Positions 35,701 to 52,938 of a stretch of 64,000 nt of DNA are shown here, in pieces. The notes beneath the pieces are model-generated. The model worked only from the letters and a program-made list of their open reading frames with translations. It had not been told where the DNA came from and did no database searches. The position numbers were made by a program, and so were the translations under genes. Source of the DNA: Volvox africanus (taxonomy: Eukaryota; Chlorophyta; Chlorophyceae; Chlamydomonadales; Volvocaceae); assembly GCA_030268105.1 (NCBI GenBank), contig BSDZ01000024.1, positions 1,860,001 through 1,924,000 of the forward strand, in the 5' to 3' direction. The first letter of the stretch is position 1. The number at the start of each line of letters is the position of its first letter.

Positions 35701-38691
35701 AGTCCAGTCCAGGGCCCTGAGGTCCCGCCGCGTTGCGATGGCGCCGCCGCCGCCGCCACTCTCGGCACATCGCCCCAACATCACGTCGCCGGGAGAACGA
35801 CCTAGCCCTTTCCGTACACACCCCTCCCGCTTGGTGCTCCGCAGGGGCAGGGCACCAACTTCGCCTTCACGATGCACAGTGCGCTCCACTGGGCAGTGGC
35901 CAAGGGACACACAGCGGTGGCGAGATGGCTGCTGCAGCAGGTGTGCGTGCGTGTGTTTGCGTATTTGTGTCTATATGAAGGGAGAAAAGGGGGTAGCTGC
36001 TATACCGCACCTTGTAGTGGGAAGGGGCAATGACGGGGCGAGCCGGGTTGCGACTTTTAGGGGGTTTAGGGTTAACACCCCTCATCAGCGTATACTGGTG
36101 GTGTTTGGACTTTGATTTTAACAACTCCCTCTTAGCCAGCCTCTTTAGTCAATGAAGTGTCTGTGGTCTCTACGTTGCTCGGGCTTCTCTTCACAAGTCA
36201 TGCCGCATCCCCTTCTCTCAAACAACATGCCAACCAAACCAACACACCAACACGCGTTTCGCGCTCCCTCAGGGCGCCGACCCCGACATGCCCAACGCCG
36301 CGGGGGCCACGCCACTCCACGCTGCCGCCAGGCAGCGATCCGATGACTGCGCCCGACTGCTGGTGCTGGAGGCATCCGCCAAGATGGCGGTGAGTATTGG
36401 TGCGCCCGCAACACATATCGAGTTACCGACTCCTGTGTTTAGCACCTATTCACATTCCGCTTGAGATGTACGATACAACGCTATTTAATTGTTACGACGT
36501 ATGACATATCATAAGTGCTGTAATTATGTGCTGTCCAAGTGCCCAAAAGTCAACTATCAACCCACCCCCCAAGAAAGCTTCCGTACATCCCATAAACCTT
36601 GAAAAGTATTGACCTCAGCATTGGAACATATTACGGAGAGTGGGGCTCTCCTCTCCTAATGTTGTCCCCTTCGTTGATGAGCAGACGCGGAGCCCTGCAG
36701 TCAACGACCGCCACCCCTTACCTCCGCTACTTATTTCCAGTGCCGCATCCTCCTCCGTGGCATACACGATGTGTTTTGGGGAGTTGCGGTGTCTTGATAG
36801 ATCTTTCAGTGCTTTCAGTGCATGATGGCGTACTGGTACGTAACACCCGCAGGTGCCGGACTCGTTTGGCGAGACGGCTCGGGATATTCTGCTGCAGGGG
36901 GATACCGGCGGGGGCAACAGTAGTACCGGCAGTAGCAGCAGTAGCGGCGCGCGCCTGGTTTCGGAGCTGGAATTCCTAGCCAGGGTGGCGGCACTGCGTG
37001 ATTCGGCATCTGGTGGCAGCAGCGGTTCCGAATGGACGGCGCGGGTCATGCGGGGCCTGCTGGCGGCTGCAGGTATGATGGGGACTGGCGGGAGCGCGGC
37101 GATGAGCCTTATCGTAACCAACTCGTAAGGACCGTGTTACGAATGATGGTGGGCCTTATTCGTGCTATTCAACCTGGAGATGTTGAACCCCACTCAGTGT
37201 ATGTTACTTGGCAGCGAACCCTTACTCCCCACCAATTTCATACCTTCTTCCTCCTCCCCGCCGCTCAGGTGTAAATCCGGCCGGTCTGCTGGAGCGACGC
37301 GAGTTGGTCGATGCGTGTAAGGATCTCATTGCTCGATACCCGCCCCGCATCACCGTGGCTCCAGCAGCCACGGCTGTGGCTGCGACGCCGTCGCCCCCGA
37401 GGCCGACGGCGGGAAATGGGAAGGCCAACACGACGCCGCATACCGCACCGCCGGCGGCCGCGACGGCTAGCGCTGCCCGCCAGACAGAGACGCCACCCAC
37501 CATTGTCGAGCCACGTGCCCCATCATCGGCAGGCAGCTCGGCCGGTGATGCAAGTGACAGGGACAGCGCCACCGCCGCTGCCGCCACCGGCATTGATGCA
37601 GCGGCTGCCGCTGCCGCTGCCGCCTCTGACGCCGCTAAGCAGCGAGGGAATGAGGCCTTCTCCCGGGCCGATTACCCAAAAGCAGTCTCACATTACACTA
37701 TGGCGATTCGGCTCCGTACGGAGCCGAGTGCCGTACTGTACAGCAACCGCGCCGCGGCGTATTGTGGGATGCGGTATTTCGGCAAGGCCCAGGCGGATGC
37801 CGAGGAGGCGATTCGGCTGGACCCGCAGCAGCCCAAATACCGTTGCAGACTCGGGGTGGGTGTTGGCTTTCGTTTAGGGGCACTTGTGGGACGCTAGGAT
37901 CCATACTCTTTCAACTGTCCTGACGGTCGTCCCAACGACCTCTTCACGAGCGTTGGGAAAGCAGACCTGTCTTCTTTGTACGACAGCTGACCCCTCCTTG
38001 TGCGACAGCTGACCTGTCCTGCTTGTACGACAGCCGACCTGGCCTCCCTCCATCAATGATGAGAACTTGTTTGGCGATCTCGCTGAGGGAGGGGGGAGGG
38101 GGTTAACAGCCCAACCGGGAAGGCGCCTAAACTGACTCCAGGGGGGTTTACCCCGTCCTGGAAAGGAAGGGAACGACGTAGCCAGGATGGCGACACCTCA
38201 AGGGTGGTGTAGTTGTGGCGATTGTGACTTCGAACGGGTCTGCTGCTTGAGGTTAACCGATCGATTCGCGGTTTTGACAGTTTGATGACTTTGTGATGCG
38301 TCTTCCCCGGCTCCGATATGACGTCACATAGAAGCATGGACATCTGTTGGCTTTGCGGGTCAGGGACACGACCTGGGGCTGCTCAGTGAGCCACTTCCCT
38401 GAGACCTACCCCCCTGACGCCCTGAGATATTGCTTCAACATAAGCCCTCGTAAACAGCAACAAGAAAAACATACAACATTCTCATCCTAACGGTATGCAT
38501 AACGACGTGTTTCTTTTGACATCCAGGAACCCTGATTCTGGGCGCCCCCGCAGGTGTCCCTACTTGGTCAGCAGCAACTTCGGGAAGCGGAAGCGGCGTT
38601 CCGGGCGGCACTGCAGCTGGATCCGTCGTACTCAGCCGCCATTCAAGGCCTGCAGGACGTGCGTGCTGCAGCGAATCGCACTGAGCGCTGA
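31038..38691 (+). CDS. DnaJ - ankyrin - SAP-like - TPR fusion protein (putative co-chaperone)
   Basis: Nine exons in phase: 31038-31385, 32119-33060, 33762-34984, 35312-35456, 35845-35940, 36273-36389, 36853-37072, 37269-37855, 38554-38691; about 1,271 residues. A J-domain (about 20-86) carries HPD at 48-50 (LALQCHPDKCPGD), so it could stimulate an Hsp70. Next come a Ser/Ala-rich linker, a Gln-rich tract (about 318-350), ankyrin repeats (HTALHWCAAKGSVE, DGATPLHAAARNGRLE), about 400 low-complexity residues, a second ankyrin set (HSALHWAVAKGHTAVARWLL, GATPLHAAARQRSDD), a SAP-like motif (GVNPAGLLERRELVDACKDL) and three C-terminal TPRs (KQRGNEAFSRADYPKAVSHY, SNRAAAYCGMRYFGKA, LREAEAAFRAALQLDP). 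By family, the TPRs could bind Hsp70/Hsp90 tails and the ankyrins a client. Cytosolic or nuclear: no targeting signal or membrane span seen. The SAP-like call is tentative. Confidence 0.85.
32726..32817 (+). repeat. Poly-Gln-coding (CAA)n/(CAG)n tract
   Basis: Eleven or so CAA codons are followed by CAG/AAG mixtures and four CAG codons, within exon 2 of the DnaJ fusion gene. It codes a Gln/Lys-rich linker before the first ankyrin repeat; likely length-variable between strains. Confidence 0.9.
33216..33308 (-). repeat. Inverted, near-identical copy of exon 4 inside intron 2 of the DnaJ fusion gene
   Basis: This roughly 92-bp stretch is the reverse complement of 35340-35432 (most of exon 4, coding GLRSREEGKGWLEAARRGDL and on), with about five mismatches by eye. 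It lies on the antisense strand relative to the gene, about 2 kb from the exon. Arms this similar could pair in the pre-mRNA. Confidence 0.85.
37960..38047. repeat. TGTACGACAGCTGACC tandem repeat
   Basis: Three imperfect copies of a roughly 28-bp unit carrying GTACGACAGCTGACC in the last intron (37856-38553) of the DnaJ fusion gene. Confidence 0.75.
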
Positions 38692-39445
38692 TTCGATTCG
38701 GTGTATCATGCAACGCCATGCCTTGCAATCTTCGCGCCGGAATGCCATTCACGCCAGATACGCACGCGCTCTTCGCGTCCAGATAGGGCCACCCTGGAGT
38801 TGATGGATGAATAAATGAATGAATGAATGACCAAAGCGCTGCTCATGACTGGTCCCATGGGCCTCCTGAGCGATACAGATTCACACCGCAGTCAGATCCA
38901 GATCCAGATCCGGATCCTTAGGGATTAAGATCCAGGTTTCTCGTAGGACAGCAATAATCTGCGACATCCCGAAGTAGATAAAACCCATGGTTGTGCCTTA
39001 TACAACGTAAGCCTCATACAAACGAACAGAAAGGAATGAGATCGGTGTTTGGCAACGACGAGAAGGTCCTGCTGCGTGGGCAAGAGGGTGGCCTGGAGAC
39101 CTGATCATTCATATGCTTGTCATTAGGCATTAACCCCCGATATACAGCCGACTGAGAAATCAACGGAGCGGAAATTAATACCCTTGGGTGTTACAACTCG
39201 TGGAGAGGACCATCTTAACAGGCGCTGCTACCCATAGCATCCAAGCGTATTTTGGCTATAATTGGGATGGGTCTGTCTACCCGGCCATGCCCTCCCTATT
39301 CATAAGCACTCTGTCAGCATGCACTCTCCTACGCTCATCTCATGTCACTCAAATGCGGCGACGGAGTGACCAATTAACCTCGACCTGCATAGGTCTGACC
39401 GCACCAGCCGAACACGCCCAAGTTTTGACCGCCCGCTTTCGGCCT

Positions 39446-39857
39446 CTATTCCCCTTGGCGGCCCGCGGCAAGGGCGAGGAGAACCTGAGCAGCCGTCTGC
39501 AGGCCCCCCGCCTCCGCCGCTAGGTCCTGCAGGAGGGTAAAGCAGCGAGGTCCACAAACCAAAACAAATCACTTCCTTCACTTTATGTAGGGTGTGTGCA
39601 AAACGACTGAAGCGACTTAGGCTGTGACGTTAAGGTGTATTTTTTTCCGCACCAAGAACTGCACCAAAATCCTTGTCCCCAAACTTCCCAGGACTACTCG
39701 GTAGTCGGCATTGCCCCCCCCCATATTGGCTGCCCCCTGCTTGCTGACCTTCGCCATCGTGCGGGCCACCTTCAGCTTGGAAGGCTCAAGCGCATCGCGG
39801 AACGCGGCAGTGAGGGAAATGCAACGCCATGCCTTGCAATCTTCGCGCCGGAATGCC
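39446..39857 (-). pseudogene. Detached duplicate of the 3' end of the glucosyltransferase gene
   Basis: In copy 1 of the tandem duplication, 39526-39446 duplicates the last exon (40637-40557) and about 39818-39749 duplicates the 3' part of exon 9. The exon-9 acceptor and its first codons are missing because the copy boundary falls within the exon. The fragment has no start or catalytic region and is probably non-functional, unless it is read as an alternative terminal exon by the upstream gene. Confidence 0.75.
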
Positions 39858-40301
39858 ATTCACGCCAGATACGCACGCGCTCTTCGCGTCCAGATAGGGC
39901 CACCCTGGAGTTGATGGATGAATAAATGAATGAATGAATGACCAAAGCGCTGCTCATGACTGGTCCCATGGGCCTCCTGAGCGATACAGATTCACACCGC
40001 AGTCAGATCCAGATCCAGATCCGGATCCTTAGGGATTAAGATCCAGGTTTCTCGTAGGACAGCAATAATCTGCGACATCCCGAAGTAGATAAAACCCATG
40101 GTTGTGCCTTATACAACGTAAGCCTCATACAAACGAACAGAAAGGAATGAGATCGGTGTTTGGCAACGACGAGAAGGTCCTGCTGCGTGGGCAAGAGGGT
40201 GGCCTGGAGACCTGATCATTCATATGCTTGTCATTAGGCATTAACCCCCGATATACAGCCGACTGAGAAATCAACGGAGCGGAAATTAATACCCTTGGGT
40301 G

Positions 40302-40306
40302 TTACA
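40302..40306 (-). promoter_or_regulatory. Candidate poly(A) signal of the glucosyltransferase gene
   Basis: TGTAA on the minus strand about 250 nt after the stop at 40557, the usual green-algal signal. A duplicate lies at 39191-39195 in the other tandem copy, so two sites may compete. Confidence 0.5.
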
Positions 40307-40556
40307 ACTCGTGGAGAGGACCATCTTAACAGGCGCTGCTACCCATAGCATCCAAGCGTATTTTGGCTATAATTGGGATGGGTCTGTCTACCCGGCCATG
40401 CCCTCCCTATTCATAAGCACTCTGTCAGCATGCACTCTCCTACGCTCATCTCATGTCACTCAAATGCGGCGACGGAGTGACCAATTAACCTCGACCTGCA
40501 TAGGTCTGACCGCACCAGCCGAACACGCCCAAGTTTTGACCGCCCGCTTTCGGCCT

Positions 40557-45830
<5,274 letters not shown>

Positions 45831-47760
45831 CGAGCTTCATTAATAAGATGGAATACTGGAAATGCATAACGGTTGAGAATAATGTACGGTACATGGAGAG
45901 GTTATTTTCGGATGTTTTAGTGCGGACGATAACAACATCTGCTATCTTACCAAGCCGCTATGTTTCCGTGAAAGCCTAGTATTTATGATAATAGTATTTA
46001 TGAATTAAATGAACTATGGTGTCTGGTATTTCAGAGCAATTGATCAGGTTGCTTCAAACCTATAATCATGCACCTAGTTCGTTGCTTCGTTCGATGATAT
46101 CAATTTAAAAATCTTTTATTGTACGGTTAACTATATCACTAAGGACGACCGCATTACCTTACTGATGCCGTACGACACATACAGATACGCATATGCATAT
46201 GCGCGCCATTTCGTTGACCCCAGAAGCTCTATATGAACACCCCAGAAGTTTGTGGCGTTTTTTAACAAGACTAGTTGTTGGCTTGTCGCAGGCCGGTGGT
46301 GACACACAAGGGTATTTATTTGTCACACTGGCTGTAGGCCCCCGTGCGAACCCCATCACATCGTATAGGGCCCCGAGTTTCGTTGTGGCAGTTGCTGTTC
46401 GTTGTGGATCTTCCGCATCCCCCTCCGCCCTCACAATCATGTGTTGCTGTAAATAGTGGCGCTGTGGCGCTGGTATGTCCTTCCTTCCGCTTTGCCTGAA
46501 CGGCAAATGACTACTTTAGTTGTTGGCTCCCCCTTAGCAATAATGAATGATATCGCAACGTAAAATGAAAAGAAATACCCTTAGGTCGGGAGAGGTGTCC
46601 GGGCACAAACACACATATACACGCACAGCAGCAGCAGCAGCAGGCACCTCGGGTGGCACAATCCTTAGTTAAGATGCCCTCCTAGCCAGGGCACTAAGGA
46701 TGTGAGTGATTGCCCTTTGCTGGTGAACAGCCCCTTCATGAATTGAGCGTCATTGAGCAGACTGAGGATGCTGGTAGGAAGGCAGCATGTGGATCCGAAG
46801 TGGCTATTTGGAAAGATGTTACCCGCGCATGTTGTACGATCTGCTTAGCCACGAAGGCCTCATCAGCAACACGGGTAATTAAACCCTAAGTACCTAGAGC
46901 AGAGAGATGCAGACTGGGGCGACACCCCGGGCTATGCATAAGCAGCAGTACATAGGGCAGCTTTCATGCCCTCGCATTTGACAATGTATGCAATATGGCC
47001 GCACGACAATACTCCACTTGAATGTCCATCCTCACAACCTACAACTCTCTGTCGGCCTCCCTCGCTGTAATAACCCCCTCTATATCTGGATACTTGTGGC
47101 GGTTGCGTCGATTTGCTTTGGACTGCATTACTTCCAGAAGGCATACACCTTCTGAACGAGTACCTCTAGCACAGGAAGGGGGGAGAAGCAGGTTTTTTTC
47201 GTCCCCCAGGTGGTTAGTGGTTAATGGGCCTCTATCCGTCTGGCGAAGAAGAATTTTGCCACCACCACCACCACCACCATCATCTGTAACACATATACCG
47301 AATGAATCTGATGCCAATCATGGGGAACATCTCCCTACCTGGTCTGCCTACCTATCTTTACCCCAGTACCCAACCCCCAACCCCCAATCCCCAATCCCCG
47401 GAGCTCTCGCCGGTAGTTACGGAGAATCATCGTCATGGTGATCGACATACCCATGGTGGTCACCACCCTCGCTCTGAGACTGACGAGTGTACGGCGCAAT
47501 GCCTCATTGATGGCCCCACTGTCACGGCTCAAGTATCACAGTAATCTTTTCGTCAATTATTTACACATCTCTCTCTCTCAGATGCGAGGCGGTGTGAAGA
47601 TGGGTAAGGTAACGTTGAAGCGGTAGTCAGGGGGTGTCTCGGGAGCAGGCCCTCGCCACAACAATATCTCACGCTCCTCCTGCAGGTTGATGGGGTGGGT
47701 GGATGGGTAGGGGGGTTGGGCAGACATACACATCGCGATGGATCATGCAGTGCGTGGATC
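45831..47760. other. Intergenic region between two minus-strand genes
   Basis: About 1.9 kb. It contains the presumed promoter of the glucosyltransferase gene and the 3' UTR of the radial-spoke gene. Short (CAG)n at 46626-46644 and (CCA)n at 47260-47280 repeats are present. The open frames (46.16-46.51, 47.02-47.44 kb) have no family features. Confidence 0.45.
47561..47565 (-). promoter_or_regulatory. Candidate poly(A) signal of the radial-spoke gene
   Basis: TGTAA on the minus strand (AGATGTGTAAATAATTG) about 196 nt after the stop codon at 47761. Confidence 0.5.
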
Positions 47761-50700
47761 TCACGTTGTGCGTCGGCTGGACGGTGATACGCCTCTGGAA
47801 GTCATCTAAGCAATGCAAAACAGAAAACAAAAACCAAAATCAAGTCTTGCCTAGAACTGAGATACGCCCAACCCTGAGTAAATCACCGAAGCTCACACCC
47901 CAATAACACCCAACTTCCCCTTTCCATGACTATTTGTGATCTTAGCTTTAGTTTGTTAGCGCGAACTGCTGGTTATTAGAGTCCTTAGTTGGGGGGGGAA
48001 GTCTTCATGCCGACCTCTTTTGGGGGTGAGGGACAAACCAGGTGGGGAAAACGCACCATGCCGAGCAGCATCTCCGCCGTCCGCCTGGCCTCCAGGTGCT
48101 CAGAGGCGGCCGCCACGGCGTCCCGGGCGTTGTTGGCTAGCTCCGTGTCCTGACGGGTGGACGGGTGGATTACGCGGGGAAGCAGGGAGGAACGTTTGCA
48201 TAAGAATGATTATGCCATGAAGAAATAACAGACCCCCAAAGACGATACCAAGGTTGAAGAAGAGGAGGGAAAAGGGGTCAGCGGGGAAGGAGAGAAGGGG
48301 AGGAGAAGGGAGGGTGCTGGGAATAAATGTAATGTAGATGCACGGCGGCTGAGTGAGGTGACAGTGGAACAAGTCCTCCCCCTTCGCTCCCTCGCTCCCG
48401 CTATCGCTCCCTTCCTCCCAGAACATATTCCGTACAACTTACCAGTGAAATTCAAAAATGAATCTAAAATAGCAGATCAGCAGATTTTCGCGCGCACCTT
48501 GCCACGCATCAGCCGCACCAGCTGCACGCCCGCAAACAGCATCACATTGACCTTGCTCTCCTTCTCAACCGCCAAACCCATCAGTGCAGCAGCAGCATGT
48601 TTGACCGTCTCCCTGTGCTGCAGACCCAGCAGCTCAGCCAGGACTGCGGAAAGGAGGGCGATGATCGGCTTTCGATCAATGCAATTACCAATTGAGGTTT
48701 TCTAAAAGAGTGTCTTTAAACGAAAGGAAGTAGGTAAGTTGGGGAAAACAGCAGGCCCCCCCGATCATTTCTGAGCTCAGGATTTAACGTTTCGGAGGGT
48801 GTTGATTTTAGGGGTGTTGGAGGCGGAGGCGCTTTCCCTTTCCAATAGGGCTTAGGAAAGGGTACCCAGCAGCAAGCAAGCCGGACCTGGTCGTGCGAAC
48901 TCTCTGTACGGCCCAAGTGATAGAACTCCCCCCCTAAAATTGGAGAGTGTGCGCATGGTGAGGTGCTGAGAAGGACTCTATCCTCGCAGCGTGCACCCCT
49001 ACCTGCTCGCACGCCCGACCAGGCTCACGGCACCCATGTCACCTGACGACGAACGCAAAGGCCATCTGATCACACGAGCGCTTCCCCACCCATCCGCAGT
49101 TGGTCTCTCCTGTATCCCGCCCCGTGGGGCCGTCCCACTCACTCTTGTGCGCCTCGGCCTCCCGCGCTGCCGCCTTCCCTTGAGCGTGATGGCAGATCTG
49201 CTCCAGGCAGGTGGCTACCAGCTGCAAAAGATCCATTAAGCGGGATTCGAACCTGCAACATTCACACGCAACGTCCTAGGTGTCTGTCAAAGGCTAATCG
49301 TAAAATAAGACATCTGTTTGGTGTCTAGCGATAGCTAGGGGTATTTCCTGACTTAGCGACCCGGCTGGCAGCACCACCATCACTGCCATCAACAGCACGA
49401 ACAGCCTACTTCAGATCTCCGTTAAGCCCTCGGCCCGCCAGCGCGACCAGGCAGGCGGGTACTCCCGCATCCAGCGCCGCCAACACTCCCAGGTCCGTTC
49501 GGGTGATGCCTGGCCCGCATAGGAAAGAGGCAGAGGGATTCTGATCGATCATCGGATTGCCGAGCTTTCCATTTCCATTTTCCGAAGTAATGGATTTGAC
49601 TTTCCCAATTAACAGCAAAGCGGCAGAACCGCTATTATCTGCTGGAGCAAATGGAGAGGCTGACTGATGCGGAGAGGCGTCGGGCGGTGTCATGTTGTGT
49701 GAAATGACCTGGATAAGCGGCAAGCGCAACCTTGGTTACCTAAATAAAACACATTATAGAGCACTCTTTGGCTCTATTCCGTTACGAACTCGTCACTGGT
49801 CGAACGCTGAGCCGCCGTGAGGATATGCCCCTCTCCCCGACCCTGTCCGGCGTTGTGCATCCCTCCTTTCAGTTCCAAGTTCCACCCCACCCGCCCGCAC
49901 ATTTCACACCACCCACTCACCCTCCAGGGTCGCTGCCGCGTTCTCGCAGGCCGCCAACGTGAAGGCAGGATCTGCTGGCTGCTGCATCAACTCCACTAAC
50001 GCCGGAACCACACTGCTGCGAACTTCATTGAGCAGCGCGTTGCCGTCGTTGGAGGCGGCGAAGGACTGGTTTCGGAGCAACGGACCCGTGCGTCGGCCGT
50101 ACACCGGTCAGGGCATCGGGCGGCGAGTAGGGTGGAGTTTTCATAAAACTTAGCAAAGAGGCTGATAAGCGCAGGGGAGGCGCGCTCGCAGGTGGGAAGA
50201 AGTGGTTTGGATTGGTGGACGGGTGCCGTGAGTGAAATCCCCGCCTTGCTGGGAAGGGGGATCTGTTAGAATGCAGGGGCTATCCGGTCTCACCCTTAGC
50301 GCTCCGGCTGCTTGCTCCGGTGTCGTTTGGAGGGCATCCGTCAGCACCGCCAGTCCGCCCACCGACACAATGGACTGACGACCCGCCATGACCTGAGGGA
50401 AGGTTCGGGAAGAAAGATCGGGAAGAGAGATCGAGAAGAGAGATCGGGAAGCGATTGGGATGGGAGATGACAAACAGGAAAAGCCATGAGGGGCAGGTCG
50501 CGCCGCGCACGCTTCCCAAGGAGGAGTGGATGTCCCGAGGATGCGTAACCCCAGTGCCTCATGTGGATATGACATTTTAACACGCTCCTTTCCGCCTCGC
50601 AGTTCCGATCAGCCGCTCGGCAGCGGCTGACGCGCTCCTTGACTCGCTGCATCGCTAAGCCCCTAAGGACTGCCCTCCAACTGACCCGCCAAAGAATATT

Positions 50701-51573
50701 TATTCTTACCGACCAACCGGAACCGATAACAGCCAACCGACCTGCGCCAAGCTCGCCAGTGCGTTGCAGCTGAGTCGCCGCACCTCCGTATCCCGGGACT
50801 CCGCCACCAGACGACAGAGGGGTGCAGCGGCGCCTTCCGCCACTGCATTCGTCTTGTGCTCCTTCACAGGTTGAGAAGCAGAGAGTTGCAAAGAGGTACT
50901 GCCAGCTCAGGTGCCGACAATCGCAGCGTCTTAAACCCCGTTAGCTGACACAGCACCGCATCACCACCCTACCTGTGTGCTCAGCAGCCCGTTGAGTATC
51001 CGCAAAGCGTGTGCTCTTACGTCGTCTGGTAGCTCTGGAAGCGCCAGAACGGCGATTAGCTGTCAGGAACGAGGCGTGCGTCGAGTAATAGGCGATATAA
51101 GTAGATATGGGGGAAGTTCGTGCCAAGCCCGGCCAGTCAGGGTAGGTGTCGGGGGCGTTGGGAAAAATGGCAAAACGGCAAAACGGCAACGTACAGAAGC
51201 CGCGGAGCCTCAGGGCCAAAAACGATCATGCGGATTGTCATGGTGTGCCATGTGTGGATGGACATGTGGTTACGCGCCTAGGTGCGCTTTGACGGGCAGG
51301 GATGGAGCCCCGTACTCAGCAGGTCGCCAAGGACAGATACCTTTGGAATGGCTCGGCGTCCATGTGCCTCCGCAACCTCATCACTGATCACGCCCTGTCA
51401 TGCAAAAGATATCGCAAATTTCGCGTTTAGGTGGCTTGATTTCAAATGGTAAGGCCATTATGAGAGCCTCGGCATAGATATTTGGATCATACCTTTGGGA
51501 ATGGCTCACTTAGGTCCGGATGAAGGTCCTTAAGGAAATCAGAAACAACATGCCTGCTTGCGTGACTTTGCAT
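47761..51573 (-). CDS. Armadillo-repeat radial-spoke protein (RSP14/RSPH14 type)
   Basis: Exons: 51573-51493, 51394-51341, 51059-50973, 50861-50742, 50392-50294, 50065-49921, 49509-49410, 49221-49143, 48643-48498, 48149-48057, 47805-47761, plus an inferred 22-nt exon 49382-49361 needed to keep frame between 49410 and 49221; 356 residues, close to the roughly 348 of human RSPH14. Nearly every exon codes one ARM helix set: EAHGRRAIPK near the N terminus, LPDDVRAHALRILNGLLST, RRLSCNALASLAQ, AGRQSIVSVGGLAVLTDAL, GVPACLVALAGRGL, VKHAAAALMGLAVEKESKVN, TELANNARDAVAAASEHL. The AYGxRAL-like opening and the even repeat layout resemble RSPH14, an axonemal protein of the radial spoke that helps transmit signals from the central pair to dynein. 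RSP8 is also an ARM protein, so RSP14 versus RSP8 needs a similarity search. The extra micro-exon is the weakest point. Confidence 0.75.
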
Positions 51574-52938
51574 GATGCTCCTTGGTGTTTAGTTGAACAC
51601 CGTAATGAGTCTCCTATTCAAAGGGAATTTTTTTCTCAATCCAACATGTAGATAAACTGATATGGGTAAAGGCTCGCGTCTATCTATGGACCGTCAGCTG
51701 CAAAGTTGCTTCAATCCAGATAAATTTAAGAGGAGGTTAACTAATAATTTAAAGGTCTATACAATTCGATATTCGATGGTTGAACTCTGTGATTGAAGGG
51801 AAAACCAGGAGAGTATTCGCCATGACGCCGTACGTTATTTCCTTACCAAACATTCGGATCAGGTAAGATGAGCATTAAAGTTCATTAACTTTCGTCTGTG
51901 TATGTCACAAAACATGGGCAAATGCTGGGGCCTCAGGGAAGAAATGATTACCAAAGTCAACTGACAACGGCGTGCCTGAACTACGGCGCGGGAAAACATC
52001 GTCTCATTTATCTGCATTACGATTTTCTTAAAACTTCTTTAAAGTGTTCATTATTCTTTGGGATAAAAGTAAATCCATTACTGGATGAAAGTCTATTTCG
52101 CAGCAATAGCCGAGAGGCAGGGCTGAGGCGGGGCCTGGCGTGCAAAGAAGGTAGGTATGGTGATGCGTTTCCACGTGATGCGTTTCGCATGCTTTGAAGC
52201 GTAAACAACATGCATGCTAATCCTGCCCCAGGCTTTCCCGTAAATGCGGTCCCGCACTGCCAATCCAGTGCCACCCCGTCACACCGCGTGCCTGCACGAG
52301 CTCTATGCCCGTCTGTCAGTGATAAATACATGTACTGGCGCCTTAGGTTAAAAGCAGATCCACGGGTGTTTATGTTACCTTCATGGATGGGTCTCCATGA
52401 GTGAGGATGGGTGCTGGGTTATGGTTGTGGCACCGGGCGCAAGTCGCTCAGTTTTCCTGTCATGTCACCTGCAGTGGTGGGGTGAAAGCCCATGAGGCCT
52501 TAAGGAATGTACTTTCATGATTGGGTAAGCCGGACACCCATTTACTGGGCCAGGTGCGTCCTCGTCCACTTCGTATAAATTCCATCCTGTGCCATCTTGT
52601 GCCACTGAGTAACTTTGCCGCGCATTTCAAGGGAATGGGGAATGGACGAGGCAAATGAACGCAATTTGGCCGGGGCGCAGCTTGCGGATGGTTGCTGTTA
52701 AAGCTTTGGGTCATGGAGGTTGAATTTGACGCTTGAGGTAGGGCTGTAAGGTTTAGGTGACTGCTGGCGGGTGCTGGGCGGGTTGTAGGATGGTGGAACC
52801 CAACGTTTTTGCTCCGGAACCGCAAACGTGAATGAAATTCCAAAGTTCATTTCATATACTTCTTACAGTTCTTCATAATAAAATACAAATCTAGGTTTTA
52901 GGCGGCGTCGTTGACGGTCCATTGACCCTGTTCTGTTA
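51574..52938. other. Intergenic region between divergent genes
   Basis: About 1.4 kb between the starts of the radial-spoke gene (minus) and the UPF0301 gene (plus). AT-richer, with no repeat or gene recognised. A shared bidirectional promoter region is likely from the arrangement only. Confidence 0.45.

Noticed and set aside
49232..49260. GGTTCGAATCCC on the minus strand, like a tRNA B box
   Set aside because: No A box, anticodon arm or pairing acceptor stem could be placed around it; it lies in an intron of the radial-spoke gene. A similar GGGTTTGAATCCTGC near 17.69 kb failed in the same way.
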